From: JARRKC01 sp963723965
Lineage (GTDB): Bacteria > Acidobacteriota > UBA6911 > RPQK01 > JAPXNP01
Assembly: GCA_963723965.1 (NCBI GenBank)
Contig: CAVRSV010000007.1
Coordinates: 496,001 to 560,000, forward strand
DNA: 64,000 nucleotides
Direction: 5' to 3'
How positions within the stretch are numbered: position 1 is the stretch's first letter; the number at the start of each line of letters is the position of its first letter. Of this stretch, positions 21,950 through 30,503 are shown piece by piece. The translations under genes and the position numbers were made by a program. The notes under the pieces were generated by a model, which did no database searches, had not been told where the DNA came from, and saw only the letters and a program-made list of their open reading frames with translations.

Positions 21950-23394
21950 CTTCCCCGCCGGACCAGGATGACCTTGATGGTCTCCAGAATGATCAGCAGG
22001 TCCAGTGAGAAACTGTAGTTGTAGATGTAGGCGAGGTCGTAGCGGAGTTTGTTTTCGGCAGCCGTGTCATAGTAACCCCGGACCTGTGCCAATCCGGTCA
22101 TGCCCGGCTTCACCTTGTGCCGCTCGTTGTACCCGGGCAACATCGAGGAGAATTGCTGGACGAACCCGGGCCGTTCGGGTCGGGGACCGACGAAGCTCAT
22201 GTCTCCCTTCAAGATGTTGATGAACTGGGGTATCTCGTCCAGTCGGAAACGCCGCAACAAACTTCCGAATCGGGTGATTCGCGGGTCATCCGGCTCGGCC
22301 AGCCGTTCCTCGGAATTGCCCTCGGCATCGGGTACCATGGTCCTGAACTTGATCAACCTGAACCGCCTTCCCCCCCGACCGATCCGATCCTGGGTGTAGA
22401 AGACGGGCCCTCCAGAAGTCGCCAGGATGAGCGTTCCGATCACGATTCCCACCGGAAGGGCGGCGACCAGGCCGGCCACCGAAAAGAGCAGGTCGAAGCC
22501 CCTCTTCAACAGGCGGGAAAGCGGTTCGTTGGGATTGCGCCGAATTTCGATCAGCGGCGTGTCATGCAGGTTGATGTGGCGCAGCCTCCCGATGGCGATC
22601 TCGTAAACGGACGGCTGGATCGCGATGCGGACCGGGCGGTGCAGCTGCAGACGGCCGACGGAGTCCAGCACCTGGTCCCTCCAGGAATGCTCCGAGGCAA
22701 AAACGATCTCGTCCACCTCCCGCTCGGTCACGAGCCTCGAAATGTCTCGCAGCGTTCCCAGGACCGGGACTTCCGAAGGATCCGACTCCTCGACCTCCTG
22801 GTTTCCCACCGCGAGACCGACGATGCGAAATCCCATCCAGGGATTGCGTGAGATCTCGGCCGCGATCTCACGGGCGGACCGAAGGCTCTCACCGACCACC
22901 AGCACCCGTCGGACGACCTTCAGACAGCTCTTCACGTAAGTACGCCAGACGGAGAGCAGGAGCAGGTTCAGGAAACCGAAGATCAGGATGACCGAACGGG
23001 GAAAAACCCCGTTGCTCAGGTAGAAGACCGACGTGATCGCCACGACCTGCCCGGCGCAGGCCGCCACGATGTGGCCCAACACTTCCCTGTAGCGCTGGCT
23101 CCTCAAATCGTCGAAGAGTCCAAAGATGTAGAGGAAGAAGGCCTGGCTGATGACCAGGAGCCCCCAGAAGTGCTCGACCGCATCCCAGCGCTCCTGCGGC
23201 AGCAGATCCTGGGTCATTGGAAAGGGCAGGTAGATCCGGATCAGCCAGGCGAGGCCGTAGGCGGCCGCACCCAGCAGGACATCGACGCCAAACAGGAAGA
23301 TGGGATTCGAGAGGAGACTCTGGGTTGCGGCCCAGGACTCCGATCGCGGTGTCACCCCTTCGAATCCGGGGAGACGGACTTCATCTGTTTTCAT
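21946..23394 (-). CDS. Exopolysaccharide biosynthesis polyprenyl glycosylphosphotransferase
   Basis: Initiating enzyme that transfers a sugar-1-phosphate from a nucleotide sugar to undecaprenyl phosphate. The 482 residues have the WbaP/WcaJ-type build: four N-terminal membrane helices (residues about 30-150), a CoA-binding-like Rossmann region (VRRVLVVGESLRSAREIA), a fifth helix (GFDLLFSVAGLVAALPVGIVIGTLILA) and the catalytic domain with FRTMVPDAE, LRRFRLDEIPQFINILKGDMSFVGPRPERP and the final GLAQVRGYYDTA. Its stop overlaps the convergent epimerase stop through the shared CTAG. It is divergent from the GT2 at 23424. Confidence 0.95.
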   Translation of the reverse strand: MKTDEVRLPGFEGVTPRSESWAATQSLLSNPIFLFGVDVLLGAAAYGLAWLIRIYLPFPMTQDLLPQERWDAVEHFWGLLVISQAFFLYIFGLFDDLRSQRYREVLGHIVAACAGQVVAITSVFYLSNGVFPRSVILIFGFLNLLLLSVWRTYVKSCLKVVRRVLVVGESLRSAREIAAEISRNPWMGFRIVGLAVGNQEVEESDPSEVPVLGTLRDISRLVTEREVDEIVFASEHSWRDQVLDSVGRLQLHRPVRIAIQPSVYEIAIGRLRHINLHDTPLIEIRRNPNEPLSRLLKRGFDLLFSVAGLVAALPVGIVIGTLILATSGGPVFYTQDRIGRGGRRFRLIKFRTMVPDAEGNSEERLAEPDDPRITRFGSLLRRFRLDEIPQFINILKGDMSFVGPRPERPGFVQQFSSMLPGYNERHKVKPGMTGLAQVRGYYDTAAENKLRYDLAYIYNYSFSLDLLIILETIKVILVRRGS

Positions 23395-23402
23395 GCCGAT
23401 GC

Positions 23403-23420
23403 CGGGTATTATAATACCCG
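23403..23420. promoter_or_regulatory. Palindromic bidirectional promoter element
   Basis: A perfect 18-base palindrome, CGGGTATTATAATACCCG, fills most of the 29-base gap between two divergent genes (starts at 23394 minus and 23424 plus). It contains TATAAT on both strands: plus 23410-23415 and minus 23408-23413. Starts of transcription seven or so bases downstream would lie within a few bases of each start codon, so both messages would be leaderless or nearly so. No good -35 box is visible on either side. An operator for a dimeric regulator is the other reading. Confidence 0.6.
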
Positions 23421-23423
23421 CCT

Positions 23424-24392
23424 GTGCCTTCTACAGTCGCCGCGGTGATCGTGAACTTCAATGGCCGCGGCCTCATTGAGCCTTGTCTGAACTCCCTCCT
23501 CGCCCAGAAGGTGGTCCCGGATGAAATCGTGGTCGTGGACAACGAGTCGTCAGACGGAAGCCCGGAGCTGATTGGCCGGCAGTTTCCGGAAGTTCGCTTG
23601 CTTCGGGCTGGGGCCAACCTCGGTTACGCCGGGGGGTGCAACCTGGGCATCCAGGCGACGCGCTCCGATCTCGTGGCGATTCTCAACAACGACGTAGTCC
23701 TCGACTCGAACTGGCTGAGCTCTCTTCTCGAGCAGGTCCGCGACCCCTGGTCCTTCTGGGCCTCCAGGATCCTCTGCCTGGGACGGGAGAAGATCGTCGA
23801 CAGTGCCGGAGACGGCATGGCTGTCGTCGGAGCCGGCTACAAGACCGGCCACGGGGAGCCCGCCTCTCTCCACGCCACCGCAGGAGAAGTCTTCGGACCC
23901 TGTGCCGCCGCCGCCCTGTATCGGCGGGAGCTGCTGGAGGAGGTCGAAGGATTCGACGACGACTTCTTCCTGGTCTACGAGGACGGCGACCTGAGCATGC
24001 GGGCCCGGTTGAGAGGTCATCGCTGTCTGTATGTCCCTCAGGCGCTGGTGTATCACCACGTCAACCAGAGCATCGGGCGCCTGAGCTCGACCTACGTCTA
24101 CTACGGACATCGAAACTCCGAAGTCCTGTTCTGGAAGAACATGCCGACGCCGCTCTTGCTCCTCTACCTTCCGGAACGCCTGGCCTTCGATCTTCTTTCA
24201 CTCGTCTATTTCACGTTCCGGGGACGGGGCCGCGACTTCCTGCGAGCGAAGGTTGACTGCCTTCGACAGGCTTCTCTCATCCACCAGAAGCGCCGGCGCG
24301 TCCAGTCGACCCGCACGATCACGACCTCGGCGCTCAGGTCGCAACTGGATCGGAACTGGCTCCGATACCGGGGGAAGATGCTCTCATCGTGA
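23424..24392 (+). CDS. Glycosyltransferase family 2 (rhamnosyltransferase-like)
   Basis: A 322-residue GT-A enzyme of the WbbL-like group. The GTG start at 23424 begins VAAVIVNFNGRGLIEPCL after two residues. Nucleotide-binding VDNESSDGSPELI, the metal-site triad in AILNNDVVLD, and the acceptor loop GFDDDFFLVYEDGDLSMRARLRGHRC are all present. Start choice is supported by the gene's position four bases after the palindromic promoter and by the absence of room for a leader. It overlaps the next GT2 by four bases (GTGA). Donor and linkage are unknown. Confidence 0.9.
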   Translation: MPSTVAAVIVNFNGRGLIEPCLNSLLAQKVVPDEIVVVDNESSDGSPELIGRQFPEVRLLRAGANLGYAGGCNLGIQATRSDLVAILNNDVVLDSNWLSSLLEQVRDPWSFWASRILCLGREKIVDSAGDGMAVVGAGYKTGHGEPASLHATAGEVFGPCAAAALYRRELLEEVEGFDDDFFLVYEDGDLSMRARLRGHRCLYVPQALVYHHVNQSIGRLSSTYVYYGHRNSEVLFWKNMPTPLLLLYLPERLAFDLLSLVYFTFRGRGRDFLRAKVDCLRQASLIHQKRRRVQSTRTITTSALRSQLDRNWLRYRGKMLSS

Positions 24393-25270
24393 AACTGGCC
24401 GTCGTCATCGTCAACTACAACTCGACGGATTACCTGCAGCGCTGCCTGCAGAGCGTCTTCGAGCAAACCCTTCGTACGGAACTGGCGGTGACGGTCGTCG
24501 ACAATGCGTCGGATGACCAGGACTTCCGCATCCTGCAGGAGACCTTCCCGGACGTACAGTTCATCCTCAACCAGCAGAACTTGGGGTTCTCCAAGGGATG
24601 CAATCAGGGCCTCCGGGCTCAAAGCGCAGACGCCTACCTGCTCCTCAATCCGGACTGCATCGTCCACAGAGCCGCACTCGACGAGTCGGCCGCCTTCCTT
24701 CGGGAGCGACCCGATGTCGGCATCGTCGGTTGCCGGGTCACCAACTCGGACGGGACGCTGCAGCGAGCCTGTCGGCGCCGCATTCCGCGACCCTCAATGG
24801 CCTTCTATCGTTTTGCGGGCCTGAGCCGGTTGTTCCCGAACAGCCCGCGCTTCGGTGCCTACAATCTGGCCTACCGGGAGGAAGACGCGGTGCAGGAGGT
24901 CGAAGCGGTTTCGGGTTCCTTCCTGATGTTCCGCCGGGATCTGCTGGAAACGGTGGGATATCTGGACGAGACCTTCTTCATGTACGGCGAAGACCTCGAT
25001 TTCTGCTACCGCGCGTCCCAGGCGGGGTGGAAGATCTACTACTTCCCGGGCGCGCAGGTAACGCACGTCAAGCAGGCCAGTTCGTCGCAGCGACCCCGAG
25101 AAAGCAACTTCCACTTCTATGACGCGATGCGGCTCTTTTATCGCAAGCACTTCTACGCCGCTGCCGGACCGGTCGAGCATGTGCTGGTTCTGGGGGGGAT
25201 CCGGATCCTGTATCTGGGGAGCCGCCTGCGCCGTGCCCTGGGATTCCGCCAGGTCGGTTCGAAAGGGTAG
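24389..25270 (+). CDS. Glycosyltransferase family 2 (rhamnosyltransferase-like)
   Basis: A 293-residue GT-A enzyme, related to its upstream neighbour. It begins with a GTG overlapping the previous stop by four bases, so it is probably translationally coupled. Motifs are VVIVNYNSTDYLQRCL, VVDNASDDQDF, LLLNPDCIVH (in place of the usual NND) and FFMYGEDLDFCYRASQAGWKIYYFPGAQVTHVKQ. It is the last gene of this short plus-strand operon; the next gene is convergent. Confidence 0.9.
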   Translation: MKLAVVIVNYNSTDYLQRCLQSVFEQTLRTELAVTVVDNASDDQDFRILQETFPDVQFILNQQNLGFSKGCNQGLRAQSADAYLLLNPDCIVHRAALDESAAFLRERPDVGIVGCRVTNSDGTLQRACRRRIPRPSMAFYRFAGLSRLFPNSPRFGAYNLAYREEDAVQEVEAVSGSFLMFRRDLLETVGYLDETFFMYGEDLDFCYRASQAGWKIYYFPGAQVTHVKQASSSQRPRESNFHFYDAMRLFYRKHFYAAAGPVEHVLVLGGIRILYLGSRLRRALGFRQVGSKG

Positions 25271-25429
25271 GACGAGCTTCCAGCTGGTCCTGCCGCCCCG
25301 GTGGAGGCCACTGCCGGAGAGACAGGAATCAACGCGGCTGTGCCCTGCGCAGGTCAGGGGCGATCTCGGCAAACCTCGCCTGCTGGACAGCCAGGATGGT
25401 TGTTCTACTCTGCCCCCGGGATGGTTGTC

Positions 25430-26413
25430 CTACCCGACGACTTCCCGGTACATCTCCTCGGTCGCCCGGGCTGTGCGCTCCCAGCTGAACAGATTCGCCC
25501 TCTCCATTCCGGACTCCGTGAGTTCATTCCGGCGCTCCAAGGCGGTCCGGACGCCTTCGACCAGGGAGGCTGTATCGGGCTCGACCAACACTGCCGAATC
25601 GCCGCAGACCTCCGGGACCGAAGCTCGGCGTACCGCGACAACGGGAATCCCGCAAGCCATGGCCTCCAGAAGCGGCAGACCAAAGCCTTCGTAGACCGAG
25701 GCGTAGACCAGGGCCTCGGCCCCGGAGTAGATTCCCCTCAGTTGCTCGACGGGAATGCCCTCGAGACGTCGCAGTCCGACCCCTTTCGGACTGGGGCCTG
25801 CCAGGTGACGGCCGACCAGCACCAGCGGCAGGCCGCACTCTTCCGCGGCGGCGGCCAGAAGATCCACGTTGCGCCTCGGATGCAGGTCCCCGACATGCAG
25901 GAGATAGCGTTCGGGCAGACCCAGCAGGCGGCGGGCGGAGGAGGCGGCGGCCCGGTCCGGAAAGAAATCACCGGAGACTCCGAGGGGCACTCGACGAATC
26001 CGGGGCGCAATCCCGGGCATCGCCCGATCCAGCTCGTCCAGGGAAAACGTCGACGGCACCAGGATTCGATCGGCGGCCCGAATCGATGCTCGATAGTAGG
26101 CCAGTCGCCAGGGATCGAGACGGTACGGGTAAAATCCTTTTCCTGCCAGGTAGGAGACATCGTGGACGGACAGAACCAGTTTGGAGATATTCACGAGAGG
26201 CGCCGTGTAGCCGGGAGCGTGAAAGACTCTCCAGCGCCCGCGCAGCTGGGCAAGAGGTCCCCAGAGCTGGTACCAGAGAAAATTGTTGGCAGGACGCCTT
26301 CGATCGATCGCCTCGAGATAGGGCAACTCGCGGAGCAGGTTCCGAACGTAGGTGGCGACACCGGCCGGGCCGGAACGGAGCGAACGGGCATCGATCCCGA
26401 CGGCGAGATCCAT
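25430..26413 (-). CDS. Glycosyltransferase family 4
   Basis: A 327-residue GT-B enzyme. The ATG at 26413 begins MDLAVGIDARSLRSGPAGVATYVRNLL, typical of the mannosyltransferase-like GT4 group; the open frame extends upstream to 26485 but into the neighbour's end. The donor domain has LLHVGDLHPRRNVDLLAAA and the E-x7-E motif in YEGFGLPLLEAMACGIPVVAV. It starts two bases after the stop of the next GT4 upstream. The two GT4s resemble each other and may be ancient duplicates. Confidence 0.9.
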   Translation of the reverse strand: MDLAVGIDARSLRSGPAGVATYVRNLLRELPYLEAIDRRRPANNFLWYQLWGPLAQLRGRWRVFHAPGYTAPLVNISKLVLSVHDVSYLAGKGFYPYRLDPWRLAYYRASIRAADRILVPSTFSLDELDRAMPGIAPRIRRVPLGVSGDFFPDRAAASSARRLLGLPERYLLHVGDLHPRRNVDLLAAAAEECGLPLVLVGRHLAGPSPKGVGLRRLEGIPVEQLRGIYSGAEALVYASVYEGFGLPLLEAMACGIPVVAVRRASVPEVCGDSAVLVEPDTASLVEGVRTALERRNELTESGMERANLFSWERTARATEEMYREVVG

Positions 26414-26415
26414 GA

Positions 26416-27576
26416 TCACTCCTGGTTCGAGGAGCCCCCGCTCTCCTCGTAAAGGGCCAGCATCCGTCGCGCCGCCTCCTGCCACGAGAACCGCCGCGAA
26501 ATCAGGCGGGCCTGGTCGCGCTTCTGCGCGACCAACTCGGGTTGACCGACCGCCTCGGTAAAGCTCTCGATCATTGCGTCGACACTCTCGGGGTCGAAGT
26601 AGAAGGCGGCGTCACCCGCCACTTCGGGAATCGAGGAGGCCCGGCTCAACAGAAGCGGCGCCCCACAGCGCATTGCCTCGAGCACGGGCAGACCGAAGCC
26701 TTCGTACAGGGACGGAAAGAAAAAGAAGTCGCAAGTCGAAAAGAGAATGCTCAGCTCTCCGTCCGGCACAAAGCCCAGAAAACGGACGGCACCGGAAATC
26801 CCCAGCCGCTCGGCGTTCTCTTTCAACTCCCTCACTTCGGGGATATCCCACTCGAAGGTCTCTCCCGCCAGGACGAGCTGGCCCCTGTAGCCCCGCCGGC
26901 GGATACCTCCGAAGGCCTCGAGCAGGCGCGGAAGATTCTTGCGATAGTCCGATCCTCCGACGTACAGGAGAAAGCACCCCGAGATCCCGTATCGCTCCTG
27001 GACCAGCCGCGCCTCCGCGCGGTCGAAGGGGACCGGTTCGAGAGTGCACCCCGGCGGTACGACATGGACCTTGGAGGGCGCCAGCGAGAGCATCCGGCAG
27101 ATGTCCCTCCGGGAGTGCTCGGAGTGAGTCACCACCAGATCCGCCCGCCCCATCCGACGCCAGGCCCGCTTGAGGGCGAACCGGAAATCGGCGGGCACTC
27201 GAGCGGAGGTCTCTTCCCAATAGACGTAGGGGATCAGATCGTGGATCGAGACGACGAGACGGCATTGCGGGCACTCAGGGACGACCAGCGGATCGGTGAC
27301 ATGGAAGACGTCGAGTCCGTCGGCACGAATGCGACGGGGGAGAGCGAAACTGTCCGTCAACCAATACAAACGGTTCGGCTTTCGCAAATGGAAAACGGCT
27401 TGGGTGCGGAACGATCCCCGCAGTGCGATCTCGGACCCGGGAATGGAATAGAACAGGAAGGCATGGGTCGACTCGAGTTCCAGCAAGGCCCGTGCCAGCT
27501 GATGGGTATAGCGGCCGACCCCGCGACGACGCGAATTCGGCTTCTGGGCAGGCCGGTAGTCCAACCCGATGTTCAT
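26416..27576 (-). CDS. Glycosyltransferase family 4
   Basis: A 386-residue GT-B enzyme. The true start is the ATG at 27576 (MNIGLDYRPAQKPNSRRRGVGRYTHQLA); the longer open frame up to 28806 lies antiphase in the next gene and is ignored. The donor domain has LLYVGGSDYRKNLPRLLEAF and YEGFGLPVLEAMRCGAPLLLSRASSIPEVAG. It overlaps the upstream O-antigen ligase-like gene by four bases (ATGA). Confidence 0.9.
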   Translation of the reverse strand: MNIGLDYRPAQKPNSRRRGVGRYTHQLARALLELESTHAFLFYSIPGSEIALRGSFRTQAVFHLRKPNRLYWLTDSFALPRRIRADGLDVFHVTDPLVVPECPQCRLVVSIHDLIPYVYWEETSARVPADFRFALKRAWRRMGRADLVVTHSEHSRRDICRMLSLAPSKVHVVPPGCTLEPVPFDRAEARLVQERYGISGCFLLYVGGSDYRKNLPRLLEAFGGIRRRGYRGQLVLAGETFEWDIPEVRELKENAERLGISGAVRFLGFVPDGELSILFSTCDFFFFPSLYEGFGLPVLEAMRCGAPLLLSRASSIPEVAGDAAFYFDPESVDAMIESFTEAVGQPELVAQKRDQARLISRRFSWQEAARRMLALYEESGGSSNQE

Positions 27577-29405
27577 TGCCTTCGCTGGTCTTTCAGGTAA
27601 CGGAGCGCATCCTTCGCTTTCGCATATTCGGAATCGTAGTGGAGAGCCAACTGGATATACCGTTCGGCTTCGGGAAGATCCCGCCGAGCCAGACACGCGG
27701 CAGCCAGGTTTGTGAGGACCTCGGGGCTCGGAATCCGTTCCGCGGCCAGGCGATAGCTCTCGACCGCCTCGTCGTAGCGCCCCAACTGCATGAACGCGGT
27801 CCCCTTCTGGTTGTCGATGTCGGGAATCATGGGAGAGGCCGATTGCGCGCGGTCGAGACGGACCAGGGCCTGATCGGCAAAGACCCGACTCTGACGCGCT
27901 GAGAACTGACCGGACGCCGCCCTCTGCAGCAGAAAATTGGCCATGCCCAGATCGTTGTTCGCACTCCAGGCGCGGATCTCGCGGAAACCGAGAAGGACGA
28001 CGATCAGAGACACGGCCACTCGTAGCGCCAGCACCAGCCGCGGCCACGCAACCGACCGCGCAGGATCTCCTTCCGCCAGGCCGGACTGATATCGCCGCAG
28101 TCCTGCGAAGACCAGGATGATGTAGGCGGCAGTATGGGGAAGTCGCAGAGGGAAGAACGCCAGACAGCCGATCATCACGAAGATCACGGCCAGCGACAGC
28201 ATGCCGAACCAGTATTGTCGATCCGGATCCTCCTCGCGCGGGATCAGCTGAATGCTCCGGATCAGGGGAATGATGAACAGAGACAGCAGGATGACCAGAC
28301 CGGGCAGACCCAGCTCCTCCCAGACCTGCAGATAATCGTTGTGGACCTCCCGAAACGCCCCGGGCTGCTGAAGCAGTTTCGCACTCCGTCCCGCCTCGGT
28401 GTTCGCCCGAAAATAGAAGAAATCCCGGCCGAAGGTGTTCAGGCCGCGGCCCAGCCAGGGCTTTTCCTCGATCATCCGCCAGGTCAGCCAGTACACCGGT
28501 TGCCGTCCGGCAGTGGCGACCGACCAGTCCCCCCTTTCGGCGAGACGAACGACGCCTCTGACACGGCCCACCAGCCCCGACTTTGCCCCGGCGACGGCCG
28601 CTCCACCGGCAACGACGATCAGGACGAGCCAGAGATACACGAGGGAGCGCGGGAAGCGCTTCTCCTGGCGAATCGTCCACCAGTGGTGAAAGATCAGCCA
28701 GAGCAGTCCGCACAGGGCCAGCCCCAGGACCGCCGTGAGCGTTCGACTGTATGCCAAGCCTGCGAGATTGAGCGCGATCAGCAGGCCGGCGAACAGCCGG
28801 AGCCATTGCCTCTCCTCGCGGAAGATGAAGTAGACCAGGACGAGGCTGACCAGACCGAACAGGAACCCGCCACTGTTGACGTCACCCAGGAATCCGGCGG
28901 GATTCAGGCGCCCTGAGATGGCCTGCCCGTTGACGTCCGTCATTCCCGAGACCAGGCCGTAGAACTGGAAGATGCACAACACGGCATCGATGGCGAGGGC
29001 CGTTCCCACCAACAGCCAGGTCAGTCGCTGAAAAGCCGGGCTCGCCACTGACCGAAGGCAGAAGAAGAAGGCGCCGAACAGCAGCACCGGGACGAAGGAA
29101 GACCAACTCCAGCCGGGTGAGGAACTGACGACCGTATGGAGTCCCACGTAGCCCAGGCCGGCCAGGAACAAAGTCTCCCAGCTCAAGAGCGGCATGCGGA
29201 GCTCCGGCCGGGTCAGCCAGACCGTCGCGCCCAGAATCACGAGGATCGAGACACTCGAGAACACGGTCTTCGGCAGGCGAAAATTGTCGAAACCCTGCCA
29301 GCTGAGAATGAAAGGGAGAAGGAGCAGATATGCGACGATGAGAACCTGGACCCATCGCGTCCTGTCCCTGAGCGTGCCGCTTTTCGCCTTAGCCTTGTAT
29401 TTCAC
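27573..29405 (-). CDS. O-antigen ligase/polymerase-like membrane protein with C-terminal TPRs
   Basis: About 610 residues with roughly twelve membrane helices followed by a soluble tail. The large loop between residues about 310 and 390 carries PWLGRGLNTFGRDFFYF and GAFREVHNDYLQVWEELGLPGLVIL, the pattern of the Wzy/WaaL (O-antigen ligase) family. The last ~110 residues contain TPR-like repeats (QKGTAFMQLGRYDEAVESYRLA, then YIQLALHYDSEYAKAKDALRY). I place the start at GTG 29405; a TTG at 29501 is possible but adds a non-family segment. It likely polymerises the glycan or ligates it to a carrier. First gene of a three-gene minus-strand operon with two GT4s. Confidence 0.82.
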   Translation of the reverse strand: MKYKAKAKSGTLRDRTRWVQVLIVAYLLLLPFILSWQGFDNFRLPKTVFSSVSILVILGATVWLTRPELRMPLLSWETLFLAGLGYVGLHTVVSSSPGWSWSSFVPVLLFGAFFFCLRSVASPAFQRLTWLLVGTALAIDAVLCIFQFYGLVSGMTDVNGQAISGRLNPAGFLGDVNSGGFLFGLVSLVLVYFIFREERQWLRLFAGLLIALNLAGLAYSRTLTAVLGLALCGLLWLIFHHWWTIRQEKRFPRSLVYLWLVLIVVAGGAAVAGAKSGLVGRVRGVVRLAERGDWSVATAGRQPVYWLTWRMIEEKPWLGRGLNTFGRDFFYFRANTEAGRSAKLLQQPGAFREVHNDYLQVWEELGLPGLVILLSLFIIPLIRSIQLIPREEDPDRQYWFGMLSLAVIFVMIGCLAFFPLRLPHTAAYIILVFAGLRRYQSGLAEGDPARSVAWPRLVLALRVAVSLIVVLLGFREIRAWSANNDLGMANFLLQRAASGQFSARQSRVFADQALVRLDRAQSASPMIPDIDNQKGTAFMQLGRYDEAVESYRLAAERIPSPEVLTNLAAACLARRDLPEAERYIQLALHYDSEYAKAKDALRYLKDQRRQ

Positions 29406-29540
29406 GGTTCGAGTGTTAATCTCTACGTCGGACGGCGTCGCGAGGCGGCCTCCGGTGGGGGCGCCGACCCGCTTCGGCCAAGTCAGGATCCGACAGACCA
29501 AAACTATACCAAACGCCGAGACAACACGAACTCCAACGGG

Positions 29541-30326
29541 ATGCTTTCGTTACTGTTCTCCAATCGTCACCTGGTCTGGGAACTCGTTGCCCGCGATGTT
29601 CGGTCCCGCTACACGGGGTCAGTCCTGGGCCTGTTTTGGTCGGTGCTGAACCCACTGCTCCAGCTGCTGCTGTATACCGTCGTCTTCTCGGTCTTCTTGG
29701 GTGGAAAATTGGGTGAAGGAGGCGGGACGGGCCACTTCGCCGCGTCGCTGTTCTGTGCCCTGCTGCCCTGGTCGGCGATCCAGGAGAGCACCGTACGATC
29801 GGCCCGGGGGTTCCTGGATCAGGCCAATCTGATCAAGAAAGCCCGCTTTCCCCTGGAAGTGATTCCCTTCAGCCTGGTGTGCTCCGCCCTGATCCATCAG
29901 ATCATCGCGACAGCGGCGTTCGCGATCATACTGCTGATCACGGGGCTTCTTGATCCCCTCTCGCTGGGCCTGTTGATTCCCCTGCTGATCATCCAGGCCG
30001 GCTTCATGTTCGGCTCAGCTCTCCTCATCGCCACCGCCAATGTCTTCTTCAAGGACATCGCCCAGATCATCGGCGTCGTCTTCATGTTCCTCTTCTGGCT
30101 CACACCGATCGTCTATCCCAAATCGGTGGTGCCCGCCGACTATGTTTTTCTGCTGGACCTGAATCCCCTGACTCACATGGTGGAAGCCTTTCGTTCCGCC
30201 ACGTTCGGCACACCCGGATTTCCCTGGTGGGGCACCGTTTACTGGGTGGTAGTGAGCTGCATCTTCTGGCTGCTCGGAAGCCGGCTGCTACGTCGGACCC
30301 GCTCGGAAATCCTCGATCTGCTGTAG
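29541..30326 (+). CDS. ABC-2 type polysaccharide/polyol phosphate export permease
   Basis: A 261-residue inner-membrane permease of the Wzm/TagG/KpsM family. The ATG at 29541 starts MLSLLFSNRHLVWELVARDVRSRYTGSVLGLFWSVLNPLL, the family N-terminus; the upstream in-frame extension is antisense to the neighbour. Six membrane helices follow, with the typical LTPIVYPKSVVP...LNPLTHMVEAFRSA near the end. These permeases need an ATPase (Wzt/TagH) that is usually the next gene, but here the next gene is an unrelated convergent one and no ATPase is in the window. Confidence 0.9.
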   Translation: MLSLLFSNRHLVWELVARDVRSRYTGSVLGLFWSVLNPLLQLLLYTVVFSVFLGGKLGEGGGTGHFAASLFCALLPWSAIQESTVRSARGFLDQANLIKKARFPLEVIPFSLVCSALIHQIIATAAFAIILLITGLLDPLSLGLLIPLLIIQAGFMFGSALLIATANVFFKDIAQIIGVVFMFLFWLTPIVYPKSVVPADYVFLLDLNPLTHMVEAFRSATFGTPGFPWWGTVYWVVVSCIFWLLGSRLLRRTRSEILDLL

Positions 30327-30503
30327 CTGCGCGCCTGTCTGGCCGCCGTCGGGAGCCGGGTGGATCGGCCGCATTCCGTCCGTCCAGGTCCCCTGTTTTG
30401 CCCGGAGAGCCCGAGAGGGGAGCGGAGCCTGACAGGAAAGGCCCGACCGGGCTGACCGCTCGGCCGGGCCCCACCTTCCAGCCCGGTATCGACGCTCCCG
30501 TGT

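Noticed and set aside
25399..25436. Two near-identical 15-base words (GGATGGTTGTTCTAC and GGATGGTTGTCCTAC)
   Set aside because: Only two copies, one inside the GT4 gene end; no mobile element, recombinase or further copy was seen nearby.
30420..30480. GC-rich inverted repeat between the ABC permease and the repeat protein as a terminator
   Set aside because: The stem (GGCCCGACCG with CGGCCGGGCC) has one mismatch and no T-run on either side, so I did not list it as a terminator.
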